Below are positions 44,648 to 55,486 of a stretch of 64,000 bases of DNA, piece after piece. The notes beneath the pieces were generated by a model. That model did not search any database. It saw only the letters and a program-made list of their open reading frames with translations, and was not told the DNA's origin. Position 1 is the first letter of the stretch, and each line of letters starts with the position of its first letter. Origin of the DNA: Marsupella aquatica (lineage: Eukaryota; Marchantiophyta); the NCBI GenBank assembly GCA_973895155.1, contig OZ316893.1:7316001-7380000 (forward strand), read 5' to 3'. Made by a program: the position numbers and the translations under genes.

Positions 44648-47600
44648 TAGTATAGTGACAAAACAAGGAAAATATAAACAATTAGGGGCAACCATGGAAC
44701 CCGGGCCGAGGCCGGAGGTAAGGCTAAGGGTGAAAACCCGATTAGGGTTAGGGCGCGTGAAGCATCGGCGGCTAGGAAGGATCAACGGGAAGAAGGACCG
44801 GCAGAGGAGAGGGGTAAGGAGCGCTTGCAGGAGATGGTGGCTCATTTGCGAGCACGAACTAGGCAGACGACTACGGGAGGCCAACTACTGTCAGCTGCTT
44901 AGGCAAGCACTCGGGGAGAGAGTAGATACCGACGATCAACCTAAGGAGGGTATGAGCAACGTCAATCAAGTGGCACATTTCTGGGGATGCCTGTTCGAAC
45001 GGGCAACTGAGTACATCAAGACTTACGAGGACGAGGAGTCAGAAAGGGCAGCTCGAGAACGGCAGGAGCTCGCTCGATTGTGGGAGCTGCAGAAGACGGC
45101 TTTCTTAGGAGGCGAACTTATCAAGGACGAGTTCCTGTGGACGCCTACTTCCAATCAACTCGACGATCTTCTGTTTTGCAAAGACAGCGTCGTCGGCATC
45201 CGAGAGGCCATCAAGAACTGCAACAACATACACTGGGAATTAAAGGGTAGCACGGAAAGGTGGACCCAGGCAACGGTGCTAGGAGAAACCTCCACGACAG
45301 CAGAGATGAAGAGGAAGGGAGCCGTCAACGATGAAGCCACCCCGGCAAAAAGAACGAGGTCGGCGGCACCAAAGAAGCCAGCCGAGCAGCAGAGCAGGAG
45401 GCAGGGAGAAGCCGAAGAGGAGGAGGTCGATCCCATCAAGGCCATTCCAACCAGGGATGACACCTGGAAGGGCTGGGCGGCAACCCTACCGGTGGAGGTG
45501 CAACTACATTTTGCACGGGAGGAGGATGCATGCTTTACGGCCATGCAGACCAAGAAGTACCAAGGCTTCATGGCCGGATCCGGCTTGGAGGCCTTTGTAA
45601 GATTACCATGGCTGAAGCCGGAGGTACCGGAGTCAGACCTATTAGAATTCGTGGGGTCATGGGAACCCGAGACCAATTGCACGAGGATATATGGGAAGGA
45701 TTTCTATCTTACTCCCAAGGTAATTGCCGAAGTGTTTGGCTTGCCGATAGGCAATAAGACCAAAGTTGATACCAAGAAGACCTTGCCTGACAAGGAGTTC
45801 CGGTCGTTCCCCGGGCCATCAACGAAGAATGGCTTCTTCCGGAACACCTGCACCAACCCGCACATAGGAGAGATGATCGACTTCTTGCGGGTGACCATGC
45901 ATTGTAACTTGCCGAGGGCAGAGATCGGCAAGGCACAGGTCTATCTGGCAGAAAGGCCAGACCCAAGCCGGGACTACAACGGGTACCTCCTCAACCAATT
46001 GAAGAAGATCTTAAAGGAGGAGCAGCAGGTAATCGGCATGGGGAGCGTGTCGCGGCTTGGCTATCACATGCCGCTGTTGTGCCGGTATGCCAGAGGTCAG
46101 ACTTTTGCCCCGGTACTTCCCCTGCAGGTAAGGGCACCCGAGGAAGCTCCAACGCCGAGGCCGTTGGCTGAGAAGCCTCAACCACCTGTTAGTCCTACGA
46201 TCGAGCAGGTGTTTAGGCCCAGGAAGGAAGACTTGCCGATGCAGCAACCAGGCATGCAGAGTCTGCTGAAACTACTGGAGAAAGAAAAGAAATCGGCATC
46301 GGCAACAACAACGGCAACGGCAACAATGCAGGACACTACTACAGAGGTAGGCCTACACCGGCTCACAAGAGAAAACCCCTTTGCTGGAGACAAGAAGAGA
46401 ATCAGGCCGGAATCCAAGCCAGGTGTTCGAATGTACGTGGGAACCTCAAGCTCCGAATCTGAGGCAGAATTGCCTGAAGCTCCTACCGAGGAAGAGGAGA
46501 GGGAGAAGCCGGACGTCCAAGAGGTAGAGGAGGCAGTGGAGGACTGCAGCCATGATAATTCCGGCTATGGGTCGGACCATCACGTTCCAGGAGTAAGGAC
46601 CTGTGGCCGGTTTATCCCCACACTTCCAAGGGTAGTGCGAGGGGACCCCAACCAGCAGAGTAGCCCTGAGTCTCCCCCACCAGATGTTGCTCCCCCGAGC
46701 TTCGACGGCATAAAACAGACGGTGCAGGAATTTCAGGAGCGAATCAAGCAGGAGGAAGAGGCCGCCCTGGCTAAGGAAAAGGATTTACTAGGAGGAGATT
46801 GGCCGGAGGACATCAGGCGGCTAGCCGAAAAAGGAAGCAAACCTCTAGCCACGATTGAAGAGATCCGCAGGATGGCTTGGGAGCAGAGGCCACGATGGGC
46901 GATGCCGATCACTTCTACTTACTCCACCTACGCTAAGAATAGAGCCATGGAGTATGGTGAGATGTGTGGGGAACTTGCGCTCGGCATCTTTGGAGAGGAG
47001 TTGGAGGTAGGACCCTTTTTCCATAGGGAGCAGTTGGAGAAGCACCAATTAGAAGAAGCGGTGGCTTTAGAGAGAAGCAAGAAGGACGAGGTCATTCGGC
47101 GGCTTAGGAGGATGGAAGCCAAGATTGAAGATCTAAGGGCGGCCAAGAAAGCCCAAGATGAACTGCGGATTAAACGACATGAGCTGACCATCATGCAGGG
47201 GCAGTTGGACACCGCGCAGGCTGATAATCAGAATATCAAGGATAAACTGACTCAGACGCAGGAAGAGTTGGCCGACACGATCAAAGAGAGGGAGAAGTGG
47301 AAGCAAGAGCTGAAGAATACAGAGGAGGCCCACATAACAGCCAACAGCCGGGCCATGGCGGAGACCCAAAGAAAGGAATGGGCGTTGAAAGGGGAGCTCG
47401 AGAAAATCCGCGGAGCCCTTGAGCAGAAGGAGGTCGAGTTAGGGAAATCCTATCAAGGGATTATGGCGCTGCAGCAGGAGCTTGCGTCCCTGACGGCCAG
47501 CTTCAAGGCCGACCTAAGGGAGAAGGACGAGATGCTCGAACAGACTTACGCCAAGATGAACCAGATGGAGTCTGTCATCATTGCAGAGCTCGACAAAGAG

Positions 47601-49214
47601 CTAAGAGCAACCCAGGAGGAGAGGGCTACCTTGAAGAAGGAATTGGAGGAAGCCCACAGGGAGCAGGAGGAGGCCAAAAACGAGCTGGAGGGGGCACGTA
47701 AGGACCTGGATGAAACCCAAGAGGAGTTGGAGGAAATCACGAGGAAGATGGAGAACCTACAGCGGCGGGCCGACAACCAAACAGAGCGGCTGAAGAAACA
47801 AGCCGCAGTATTTAAATGCTTAGCTGCAGCAGGTCCATCTCCCGTTGGGACAAACCAGTTACCAGGGGTGGTAATTGCCGAAGGACAAGCCGCGTCAACT
47901 GCACCAGTGCTGGAAGTAAGTGGGAAGGGGAAGGGACCAGCTGCCGAGCCACCAACGAAGAAGAAGCGGAAACCTTCAGGGTCAAGGAGTAATACGACTT
48001 CACAGGCCGTGGTGATCAAGGAGGTAGACCCAGCACCGACCCCAGACAGGGTCACGGCTAAGGATCCAACTACCCTAGGGGAAGGGGAGGCCAAAGCCGT
48101 GGGAGTGGCTGAGGCCGAAGCCGTGGGTATTGCCGAGGCCGGTGTCGAGGCTGAAGCCGAAGGTGGACCCAGTCAGGCCGATGGAGAGTTGACTCGGTCA
48201 AGGGCAGGTAATCTGTCAGTAGGCGGGCCAACGGCAGTGGCTGAGGAGGAAGTGTTGGGGGCGTCCATTGAGGATCCACCACCGGTGTCGTGATGGTGCA
48301 AGGGCGCCGTTCCTTTTAGGGAGGGCGGACGTGGAGGGAGGAGGCGTGAGTGGGCAGGGCGGGCGCGGATCTCCACGTTTAGGATTAGGATCAGAACCAG
48401 GAGCGGCCCTGACACTTAGCTTAGTGGGATTGCGGTCCCACTGGTAGGAGCAACACTTGTGCTCCTGCCTTGCTGTACATAGGTAGATTCGGGCAAGTAG
48501 ATTACTGTCAGGTAGATTAGGCTTACGATGCAAAGAATGGCGGATCCACTACCAGGATAAGTACCTGGGCAGCGGGGAGCTCAGGGCCTCTTCTTTAGCA
48601 AGTTTTTAGTTTGCACCAGCCGGGCTGGGATCAAGTAGTACGAGAAGCTCTCGGTTAGTCATACAGTGACCCTTGTGTATATTCATGTTTCCTCATGCCT
48701 AAGAGCTGAATAGAGTTGGCCTCACGGCTTAGTTCGCAGAACTTGTGTATGAGATGTACTGTTTGTATGGCAAGTGCATGGTATGACTCAGTCAAAATGA
48801 GTCATTTTGCTATTTGTGTGTCGCATTAACTTGTGTGAAGAGTGCCCACATCAACAGAAGGAAGGAAAGTAAGCAGGGGAGTGAGAGTTGGATGTGTCGA
48901 GCTGAGAGAGGTCTTAGCGGCTTAACCAAGCCTATTGGGGATCATTCCGGCGGCGGAATCCAAACATACCTAACAAGACGGAGGGGAAGACAGGGGAAGA
49001 CAGGGGAAGGCCTATATTAGGCCGGCTACGTATCTCATGACCCGATGAAGGATCTGTCCAGTATATGTGTGTAAAATGTTAATAGTAGTAGTAGAAGGTT
49101 AGCAGCGTCCCATGCCGCTAAGCCGCGGAAACGGCCTCGCCAAGCACGAAACCTGCGGGAATCGGCTTGAGCTGGGGGGTTTCTTGGGTTTAGGGAGCCA
49201 TGGGACGCACCACA
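44648..49214 (+). repeat. 5' LTR, short form, carrying intact ORF A
   Basis: Ends GGGACGCACCACA directly before the PBS. The left end is joined to copy 2 within TAGTA. It contains ORF A (44694-48293) and 0.9 kb of non-coding sequence. Relative to copy 1 it lacks the segment with TATA box and ORF B: the join is at TTTAGGATTAGGATC (about 48380). Confidence 0.9.
44694..48293 (+). CDS. ORF A: intact 1,199-residue LTR-encoded protein
   Basis: ATG at 44694 in a good plant context (GCAACCATGG), uninterrupted to TGA at 48291. Residues 1-200: charged helical region (QVAHFWGCLFERATEYI). About 205-240: basic NLS-like patch (KRKG...KRTRSAAPKK). About 255-475: globular region with WKGWAATLPVEVQ, KDFYLTPKVIAEVFGLPIGN and LLNQLKKILKEEQQ, which resembles plant-mobile-domain or 'putative gypsy-type transposon' proteins. 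About 480-690: Pro/Ser-rich linker. About 700-1040: conserved helical block, then a long coiled coil. KKKRKPSG at about 1090 is a second NLS; the tail is Ala/Glu/Gly repeats. No protease, RT, integrase or transposase signature. The position inside the LTR means two copies per element, and one in genomic RNA 3' of pol. Function unknown; a role in nuclear entry, assembly or countering silencing is speculation. Confidence 0.8.
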   Translation: MEPGPRPEVRLRVKTRLGLGRVKHRRLGRINGKKDRQRRGVRSACRRWWLICEHELGRRLREANYCQLLRQALGERVDTDDQPKEGMSNVNQVAHFWGCLFERATEYIKTYEDEESERAARERQELARLWELQKTAFLGGELIKDEFLWTPTSNQLDDLLFCKDSVVGIREAIKNCNNIHWELKGSTERWTQATVLGETSTTAEMKRKGAVNDEATPAKRTRSAAPKKPAEQQSRRQGEAEEEEVDPIKAIPTRDDTWKGWAATLPVEVQLHFAREEDACFTAMQTKKYQGFMAGSGLEAFVRLPWLKPEVPESDLLEFVGSWEPETNCTRIYGKDFYLTPKVIAEVFGLPIGNKTKVDTKKTLPDKEFRSFPGPSTKNGFFRNTCTNPHIGEMIDFLRVTMHCNLPRAEIGKAQVYLAERPDPSRDYNGYLLNQLKKILKEEQQVIGMGSVSRLGYHMPLLCRYARGQTFAPVLPLQVRAPEEAPTPRPLAEKPQPPVSPTIEQVFRPRKEDLPMQQPGMQSLLKLLEKEKKSASATTTATATMQDTTTEVGLHRLTRENPFAGDKKRIRPESKPGVRMYVGTSSSESEAELPEAPTEEEEREKPDVQEVEEAVEDCSHDNSGYGSDHHVPGVRTCGRFIPTLPRVVRGDPNQQSSPESPPPDVAPPSFDGIKQTVQEFQERIKQEEEAALAKEKDLLGGDWPEDIRRLAEKGSKPLATIEEIRRMAWEQRPRWAMPITSTYSTYAKNRAMEYGEMCGELALGIFGEELEVGPFFHREQLEKHQLEEAVALERSKKDEVIRRLRRMEAKIEDLRAAKKAQDELRIKRHELTIMQGQLDTAQADNQNIKDKLTQTQEELADTIKEREKWKQELKNTEEAHITANSRAMAETQRKEWALKGELEKIRGALEQKEVELGKSYQGIMALQQELASLTASFKADLREKDEMLEQTYAKMNQMESVIIAELDKELRATQEERATLKKELEEAHREQEEAKNELEGARKDLDETQEELEEITRKMENLQRRADNQTERLKKQAAVFKCLAAAGPSPVGTNQLPGVVIAEGQAASTAPVLEVSGKGKGPAAEPPTKKKRKPSGSRSNTTSQAVVIKEVDPAPTPDRVTAKDPTTLGEGEAKAVGVAEAEAVGIAEAGVEAEAEGGPSQADGELTRSRAGNLSVGGPTAVAEEEVLGASIEDPPPVS

Positions 49215-49218
49215 TTTT

Positions 49219-49236
49219 TGGCGCTAGATGGAGGGG
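49219..49236 (+). promoter_or_regulatory. Primer-binding site
   Basis: TGGCGCTAGATGGAGGGG lies five bases after the end of the 5' LTR and begins TGG, complementary to a tRNA CCA end. I did not assign the tRNA. Confidence 0.7.
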
Positions 49237-49283
49237 GCATTTCTTAAGCCGTGAGATATGAAGTTAGAACGGAAGCGTAGGTA

Positions 49284-52220
49284 ATGACTGACCTTACGCC
49301 GAGGGAAGAAAGAGTGATTCAACGGGAGAGAGCTCGACTGCAGCAGCTCGCCGGGTGGCATGATACACAGCGACTGAGAGGGGCAGAAAGAGCTGGTAGC
49401 TCCAAAATTGGAAGTGGCGTCAAAGAAGACATACCAGAAGAAGAGTCGGTAAGGAGAAGTGAGTCTCCAACCGACATGGGGGAACCAGAGGCACGGCCAG
49501 ACGAGAGGCCAGGGACCAGATTGATCCAGCGGTCGCGCATACATTACAAGGCATTTCATGGAAGAGGAGATGAGGATCCAGACGAATGGTTGGATGATTT
49601 CGAGGGAACCGCTGCAGCAAATGGAGAATCGGCCATCAAGATGCAGATTCTTCCCGGCCTGTTCAAGGGTGAGGCTAGGCCTTGGTACAGAGCATTAGAT
49701 GTGGAAGATCAAGCCATCTGGGATATCTTCAAAACACTCTTTGTTAAGGAGTTTTGACCCATTGGAACTTCAGAACTAGCAGTGCTGAAGTTGGGACAAC
49801 TTCGGTTCAAGGAGAACAAATCCTTCAGGAAGTTCTTGCAACGCTTTCAGAAACTGGTAAGACGTACAAAGACCAATGCATCTGAAGGTATGCAACTTCA
49901 ATGGTTGGTGAATGCTTTGCCACAGAAGATGAGTTTTGCAATTAGGAAGGAGAACCCGGAGACTTTAGCCGAAGCAATTAAGGATATTCAATTATACATT
50001 AATGCAGATATCACAAGCCGGAAGAAACAGCTTAAGTCTGAGAGTTCCTCATCAGAGGAGGGATCACCCCATAAGAAAAAAGATAAGAAGAAGAAACATT
50101 CCAAGAAGTCTAGAAGTGATAAGTCAAGCTCGGATAGTGGGAGTAGCAAGAATGAGTCATCTTCTAGTTCTGAAGAAGAAAAAACTAGGAAAAGGAAGGG
50201 CAGAAGGAGAGGGAAGACGAAAGTCAAGATGGAGGCTAAGCCACCAGATAACATCGTAGCCCTTACCGAGCAACTTAAGGCTATCATTGCAGAGGTAAAA
50301 CCAAAGAAGAAGGTAGTACAGGAGGATAGCTCTGTATGGTGTGCCTTATGTTATAAAACCGGACACCATAAAGATGCGTGTCCTAAGCTTAATACTAATC
50401 ATGTTCGGCATGTGGCCGAGATCAGACCATGTCAGGGAGAAGTAGAGTACTTTTTGGGAGATGCCGCTGATAGTGTTTTCGGCATCAGTGAGACTGGAGC
50501 ACGAGACCTATCCAACAGACCTGCATCTCTATGGTCAGGGTTAAGGAACAATCCAGGAGAGATGTATCCTCGGATTATTCAGAACCCGTCAGTACCTCCT
50601 AGGCCGAATGTGCAAAGATTTGCGGCGTGCTATAATTGTGGTCAACCTGGCCATTTTGCTAGAGAATGCCTGAATGCACGCAAACAGGGTGATGGACAAC
50701 CAGCTCAGCTATGTATGGGATGCCGACAGGAAGGTCATATGCTAGGGCAATGTCCTACTTGGTTGGCAGGCCTGGCCGCAAATCATAAGCTTTTGCCGAT
50801 CAAGATCTTACCGCCAGGTACTACCCCCGGAGGAGTTCAAATCAACCACATCGAACTAGGATGGCAAGAGGATGCCGAGGCAGAGTTCGTACCATCTGAT
50901 GATGAGGCCGAAGCCCTATCAACCTTCTCAGAGGAGGATTTAGATCATGATTGCTATCGGGTCTCTACTCGATCTACCAGAAGGAAGGAAAGGTGGGATG
51001 GGCTGGCCAAAAATAAAGGGAAGGTTACGGAGGAAAGGATCGACTCTTCGTCAACATCAACAGAAGGAGAAGGGAGGGCTCCGGCAATACAGGTAAGCCA
51101 TGAGCCCACCAGTGAAACCAATCCTTCACAAGATAGCGACTTCAATCGAGATCATCCTAAGTTGTTCTACCCCTCTGTTACGGCTAGTGTTAAGGAACAA
51201 CTAAGAGAATTAGAAACCCTGGAGAATACCGAAGCCATTGCCAAGGATGTAAAACGAGCAAAAGCATTGTTTGCTTCGGAAGACCCAACAGCTGTGGAGA
51301 CTAGCGTGGCAAAACTGGCCGAATCCAAGACGGAAACACCACCAGAAGAGAAGCCGATTGTTCCCTATAACCTGGCTAAAGATGTACTAGAATCTAGAGT
51401 CTCGGCAACAGTAGGTCAACTATTGAAAAATAGCCCGTACTTCCGGAAGCAATTAAGGAAGGCTATTCTCGGCAAGCCGAGATTACCCAAGGTAGCAACC
51501 AGATCCGACGTACTAATGATAGAAGAAGATCAAGGAGCCCCAGCATTACCATTAATGATTCAAGGAGAATTATTACTACGGGTACCCATCGATGGAGGAT
51601 CAGGGGTATGTATTATGATTGATTCAACAGCAAAAGGGTGGGGTCTAACACCGGAGATGACTGGAAGAGTGTTGAACATGGCCAATGGATATCAGGTCAT
51701 TCCGACAGGAGTGTTAACCGGCATCAAGACAGAGATAGGAGGTATCTTCTTTAGCATTAACTATGTAGTAATGAAGCCGGTAAATCCTACGTCATTCCGG
51801 CTATTGATTGGTAGGCCATGGCTGTACCTAGCCGAGGTAATAGAAGATTGGGGTAAAAAGCAGTTCACTTTCGGGACCCCCTCTATCACGGTATCCTGGG
51901 ACACTAAGGATGACCGTAGGAAAAGCATAAGGGAAGTAGATGGGTACGATAGTGGACTGGAGTCAGCCGATGAAGTACGTTGGTTAGAATGCCTCACTAA
52001 CCTAACCGAAGAAGGTGTCTTTGGACCAGAGGTACCCCCCAGCGGATTATGGCAAGAACCAATGGAAGGTGACTTGGAAGAAGAAGACGAAGAGGTCGAG
52101 GACTGCTTTACAATAGAATCCACCTTTTTAGCTGCAATTCCGGAGGAAGTAAAGGATGTAGACCAATTGGATGAAACGGCTAAGTGGGGAGCAGTAGCAG
52201 GGACAGTGGATTTTCTGTAG
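49284..52220 (+). pseudogene. gag-protease frame with one internal stop
   Basis: ATG 49284. It carries a retrotransposon gag capsid domain (DEWLDDFEG...ARPWYRAL...IWDIFKTLF, continuing past the stop as FRKFLQRFQKL), a Lys/Ser-rich linker, and three CCHC zinc knuckles of the form CX2CX4HX4C (CALCYKTGHHKDAC near 50340, CYNCGQPGHFAREC near 50630, CMGCRQEGHMLGQC near 50712). A retropepsin-like protease follows, with VPIDGGSGVCIM (about 51585) and LLIGRPWLY. The only break is TGA at 49755-49757, at a CGA-like position. It ends at TAG 52218-52220 and overlaps pol, which lies in the -1 frame, by 34 nt. Confidence 0.85.
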
Positions 52221-55200
52221 GCGTTGTGGCAGAGCCGACGGGGTCCACAACGCCATCGATCATCGGCAAGGAATTAAATACCAAGGGATCGGCATACAAG
52301 CCGATTACGAGGGCAGAACAAATTGAGGCCCTATTAGAAGCCGAGAGAGCACAACGGCCTAACTCTCAGGAGCAAGAGGTGGATGAGATGGACAGACACG
52401 ATCGAGAGCCAAGGCAGGAAGGGGAGCCGACCACTAATTCAAAACCGAATAGACCGGTAAGGGGACAATCTATGGACACCAAGGAAGGGACCGACTCAGC
52501 TAGTCCAGCCGAGATCCCAGTTTATGGAGGTATGAGATTAGAGAGACTGGAAGCCGAACTGGACCCGAATTTGAAGAAGCAGATTAATATGATCCAAGCA
52601 CGGCAATATCGGAAGCTCGACTTAGGAGAGGGAAGAGAACTAAACTTAGGGAGAAACCTAGCACCTGAGCTCGAGAAAGAGATCAGTGACTTATTGATTG
52701 AATTTCAGGATGTGTTTGCATGGAGTCACCAAGATCTAAAGGGAGTAGATCCAACACTAGGGGAACATCGAATTGATCTCATGTTAGGAGCCAAATCATT
52801 TCGACAACCAATTCGAAGGATGAACCCAAAGTATTCCCTGCTGGTCAAAACAGAAATCGACAAACTAGTGGAAGCTGGATTCATCACTCCAGTCCTGCAT
52901 TCAGACTGGGTGTCTCCAATTGTGATAGTTCCCAAGAAAGCTGGACCCGATGGTAAACCCAAGATCCGGGTTTGTCAGGATTACAGGAAGCTGAATGAAG
53001 CAACATTAAAAGACCATTTTCCTTTACCGTTTACTGATATGGTACTAGACATGGTAGCCAGTCATGAACTATATTCATTCATGGATGGATACTCTGGTTA
53101 TAATCAAATCAGGATTCGGCAGGAAGACCAAATCAAGACGGCCTTCATCACGGAATGGGGGATCTATGTCTTCAATCGTATGCCGTTTGGACTCTGCAAC
53201 GCACCAGCTATGTTCCAATGATTAATGGTGAACATTTTTCATGATTACTTGAGAAAGTTCATGGAAATCTTCATTGATGACTTTGCAGTATTCGGGAAGG
53301 CATCGAAACATGCTAAATACCTCAGGAAAACCTTCATGAGATGTAGAGAGGTGGGTCTCAAGTTACACCCAGATAAATGTTTTTTTGCAGTAACCGAGGG
53401 GGTGCTACTAGGTCACAAGGTATCAAGGAAGGGCATTGAGATTGACAAAGGTAAGCTAGCAGTATGGCTAGATATCATGCAACCTAAGAACATAAAGGAT
53501 GTAAGATCCTTCTTGGGATGCATTGGTTACTATCGCCGGTTCATCAAGGATTTTGCCAAGCTGGCTTTACCATTAACCAATATGCTCAAGGCAGGAGCAG
53601 ACTTCGAACCCACACCCGAACGAGTCACAGCGGTGGTAGAATTGAAGCAGATGTTAGTAGAGGCCCCAGTCATGATAGCACCGGACTGGAACAAAGATTT
53701 TCATGTTTTTGTAGATGTCTCGGGCTTCTGTATTGGCTCAGTACTAAGTCAGTTGGATGAGAAAGGAAGGGACCATCCCATATACTTCGCAAGCCGTCAG
53801 CTTGTCGATGCCGAACTACTCTACCACGGAAAGAGAAGCATTAGGAGTCATTTATTCTTGTAAAAAGTTTAGGCATTATTTACTAGGGTACAAGGTAATC
53901 TTTCATACTGATCATGAAAGTTTGAAGTACCTAGTCAATAAGCCGGACCTTACAGGCAGAGTAGCAAGATGGATTTTGCTATTACAGGAGTTTGACTATG
54001 AGCTGAGGATCAAGCCGGGAAAGTTACATGCCAATGCCGACTTCTTTTCAAGGATCACAGGTAAACCTGCCACGGATTGCATCGATGATCGATTCCCCGA
54101 CGAGGAGCTATTCGTTGTGGAAATAGCTGGTACATGGTACATTGAGATTTTACAATTTCTCAGCACTTCCAGATTACAGCCAGGATTAAGCCGAGAGCAA
54201 GCCGCAGTCTTTGTGCGGAAGGTCAGACAGTATCAGTGCATTAAAGGCATACTGCACAAGCATGGAATCAACGGCACGATTCAAAGGTGTTTGGAAAAGA
54301 GAGAGGTAAAACGAGTCCTACGGGCCATGCATGGAGAGGAGGCCGGAGGACATTTTGCCCCAGTAACCACGTCTAAGAAGATATTAAATGCCGGTTACTG
54401 GTGGCCCACCTTGCACAAAGATGTCTATCAGTTTATCAAACAATGCGATCCTTGTCAACAAGCGGGAGGACCAAGGGCGTCCACCAGGCATCCACTGCAC
54501 CCTATTCTACCTCTGGCACCATTCGAGAAGTGGGGTATTGATTACATTGGACCTCTGAAACCACTGACCCACCCTCGACGGAACAAGTACATAATCCTGG
54601 CTACGGATTATGCAACTAAATGGGTAGAGGCCAGACCAACAACGAAGGATGATGCAATTACTACGGCTAGATTCATGTATGAGCAGATCTTCACCAGGTA
54701 TGGAGCACCCCTAGAATTAGTTAGTGATAGAGGAACCCATTTTTTGAATGATATAATTAGTCGTTTAAATGAGCAGTATTTAGTTAAACATAGGCCTACT
54801 ACTCCCTACCATCCAAAGGCAAACGGGTTGACAGAACGAGCAAACGGAATCATAGGAAAGATATTGAACAAGACAGTAGCTCAGAACAAACTCGATTGGG
54901 ATGATAAATTGTTTGCTGCTGTTTTTGCTTACAATCTTGCCTATAAATCCACTACCGGTCATACACCCTTCTTCTTAACCTTTGGACAAGAAGCCCTGGT
55001 ACCCATGCAACTTGAGATACCGACATTTCAAGTTACAATTGAGGAAAGAGCCTCAGCGGAGGAGAGCCTAAAGGAGCGAGAATATAGGTTAGAAGCTTTA
55101 GAGGAAGCGAGAATGATTTCAGCCGAGAGAGTAGAATATAGACAGAATATCATGAAGCAGTAGTATGATAAAAGGTTAAAAGTAGTTAGTATTCATACCG

Positions 55201-55445
55201 GTGATCTTGTGCTACTTTATGACAGTAGGTATAGTAGGTTTCCAGGAAAGCTTTACACTCGCTGGTTAGGACCCTTTACAGTAACCATGATGTTCCCCAA
55301 TGGCTCCGTACAATTGGCCAACATTACGGGAGAGGTATATCCAGTTCGCATCCATTATGACCGCCTCAAGAAATACTATATGGACGAAGATGAAGTTGTT
55401 CGCGAGGACGCTTCACAATTATGTGGGGAGCTATGTGATGCCTAG
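52184..55445 (+). pseudogene. pol: reverse transcriptase, RNase H, integrase
   Basis: Frame 52184-53221, stop TGA 53219, same frame to about 53813, frame change, 53814-55163, stop TAG 55161, then to TAG 55443-55445. RT: RVCQDYRKLNEATLKDHFP, FMDGYSGYNQI, RMPFGLCNAPAMFQ and FIDDFAVFG (the YxDD box as FIDD). RNase H: FVDVSGFCIGSVLSQ, TEREALGVIYS, FHTDHESL. Integrase: HHCC finger, GIDYIGPL, LVSDRGTHFL, ERANGIIGKI, and a GPF-type tail RWLGPFTV. The 5-bp deletion near 53813 is evident against copy 2, which has CGGAA there. The stops at 53219 and 55161 are CGA to TGA and CAG to TAG type. No chromodomain and no second RNase H. Confidence 0.9.
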
Positions 55446-55470
55446 ACAGGAATCACTCGGCCGGTTAAGT

Positions 55471-55486
55471 GGGTAAAGCAGGAAGG
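55471..55486 (+). promoter_or_regulatory. Polypurine tract
   Basis: GGGTAAAGCAGGAAGG (one T and one C) precedes the 3' LTR and corresponds to the cleaner GGGGAAAACGGAGG of copy 1. It sets the likely LTR start at about 55487, roughly 16 bases upstream of the segment shared with the truncated 5' LTR. Confidence 0.5.

Noticed and set aside
45155-45682. Recurring 175- and 182-codon antisense frames in all ORF A copies
   Set aside because: They are antisense shadows of ORF A; they recur only because ORF A is repeated.
55209-55445. Chromodomain at the end of integrase
   Set aside because: The C-terminus ends shortly after the GPF-type motif with no chromodomain-like aromatic residues.
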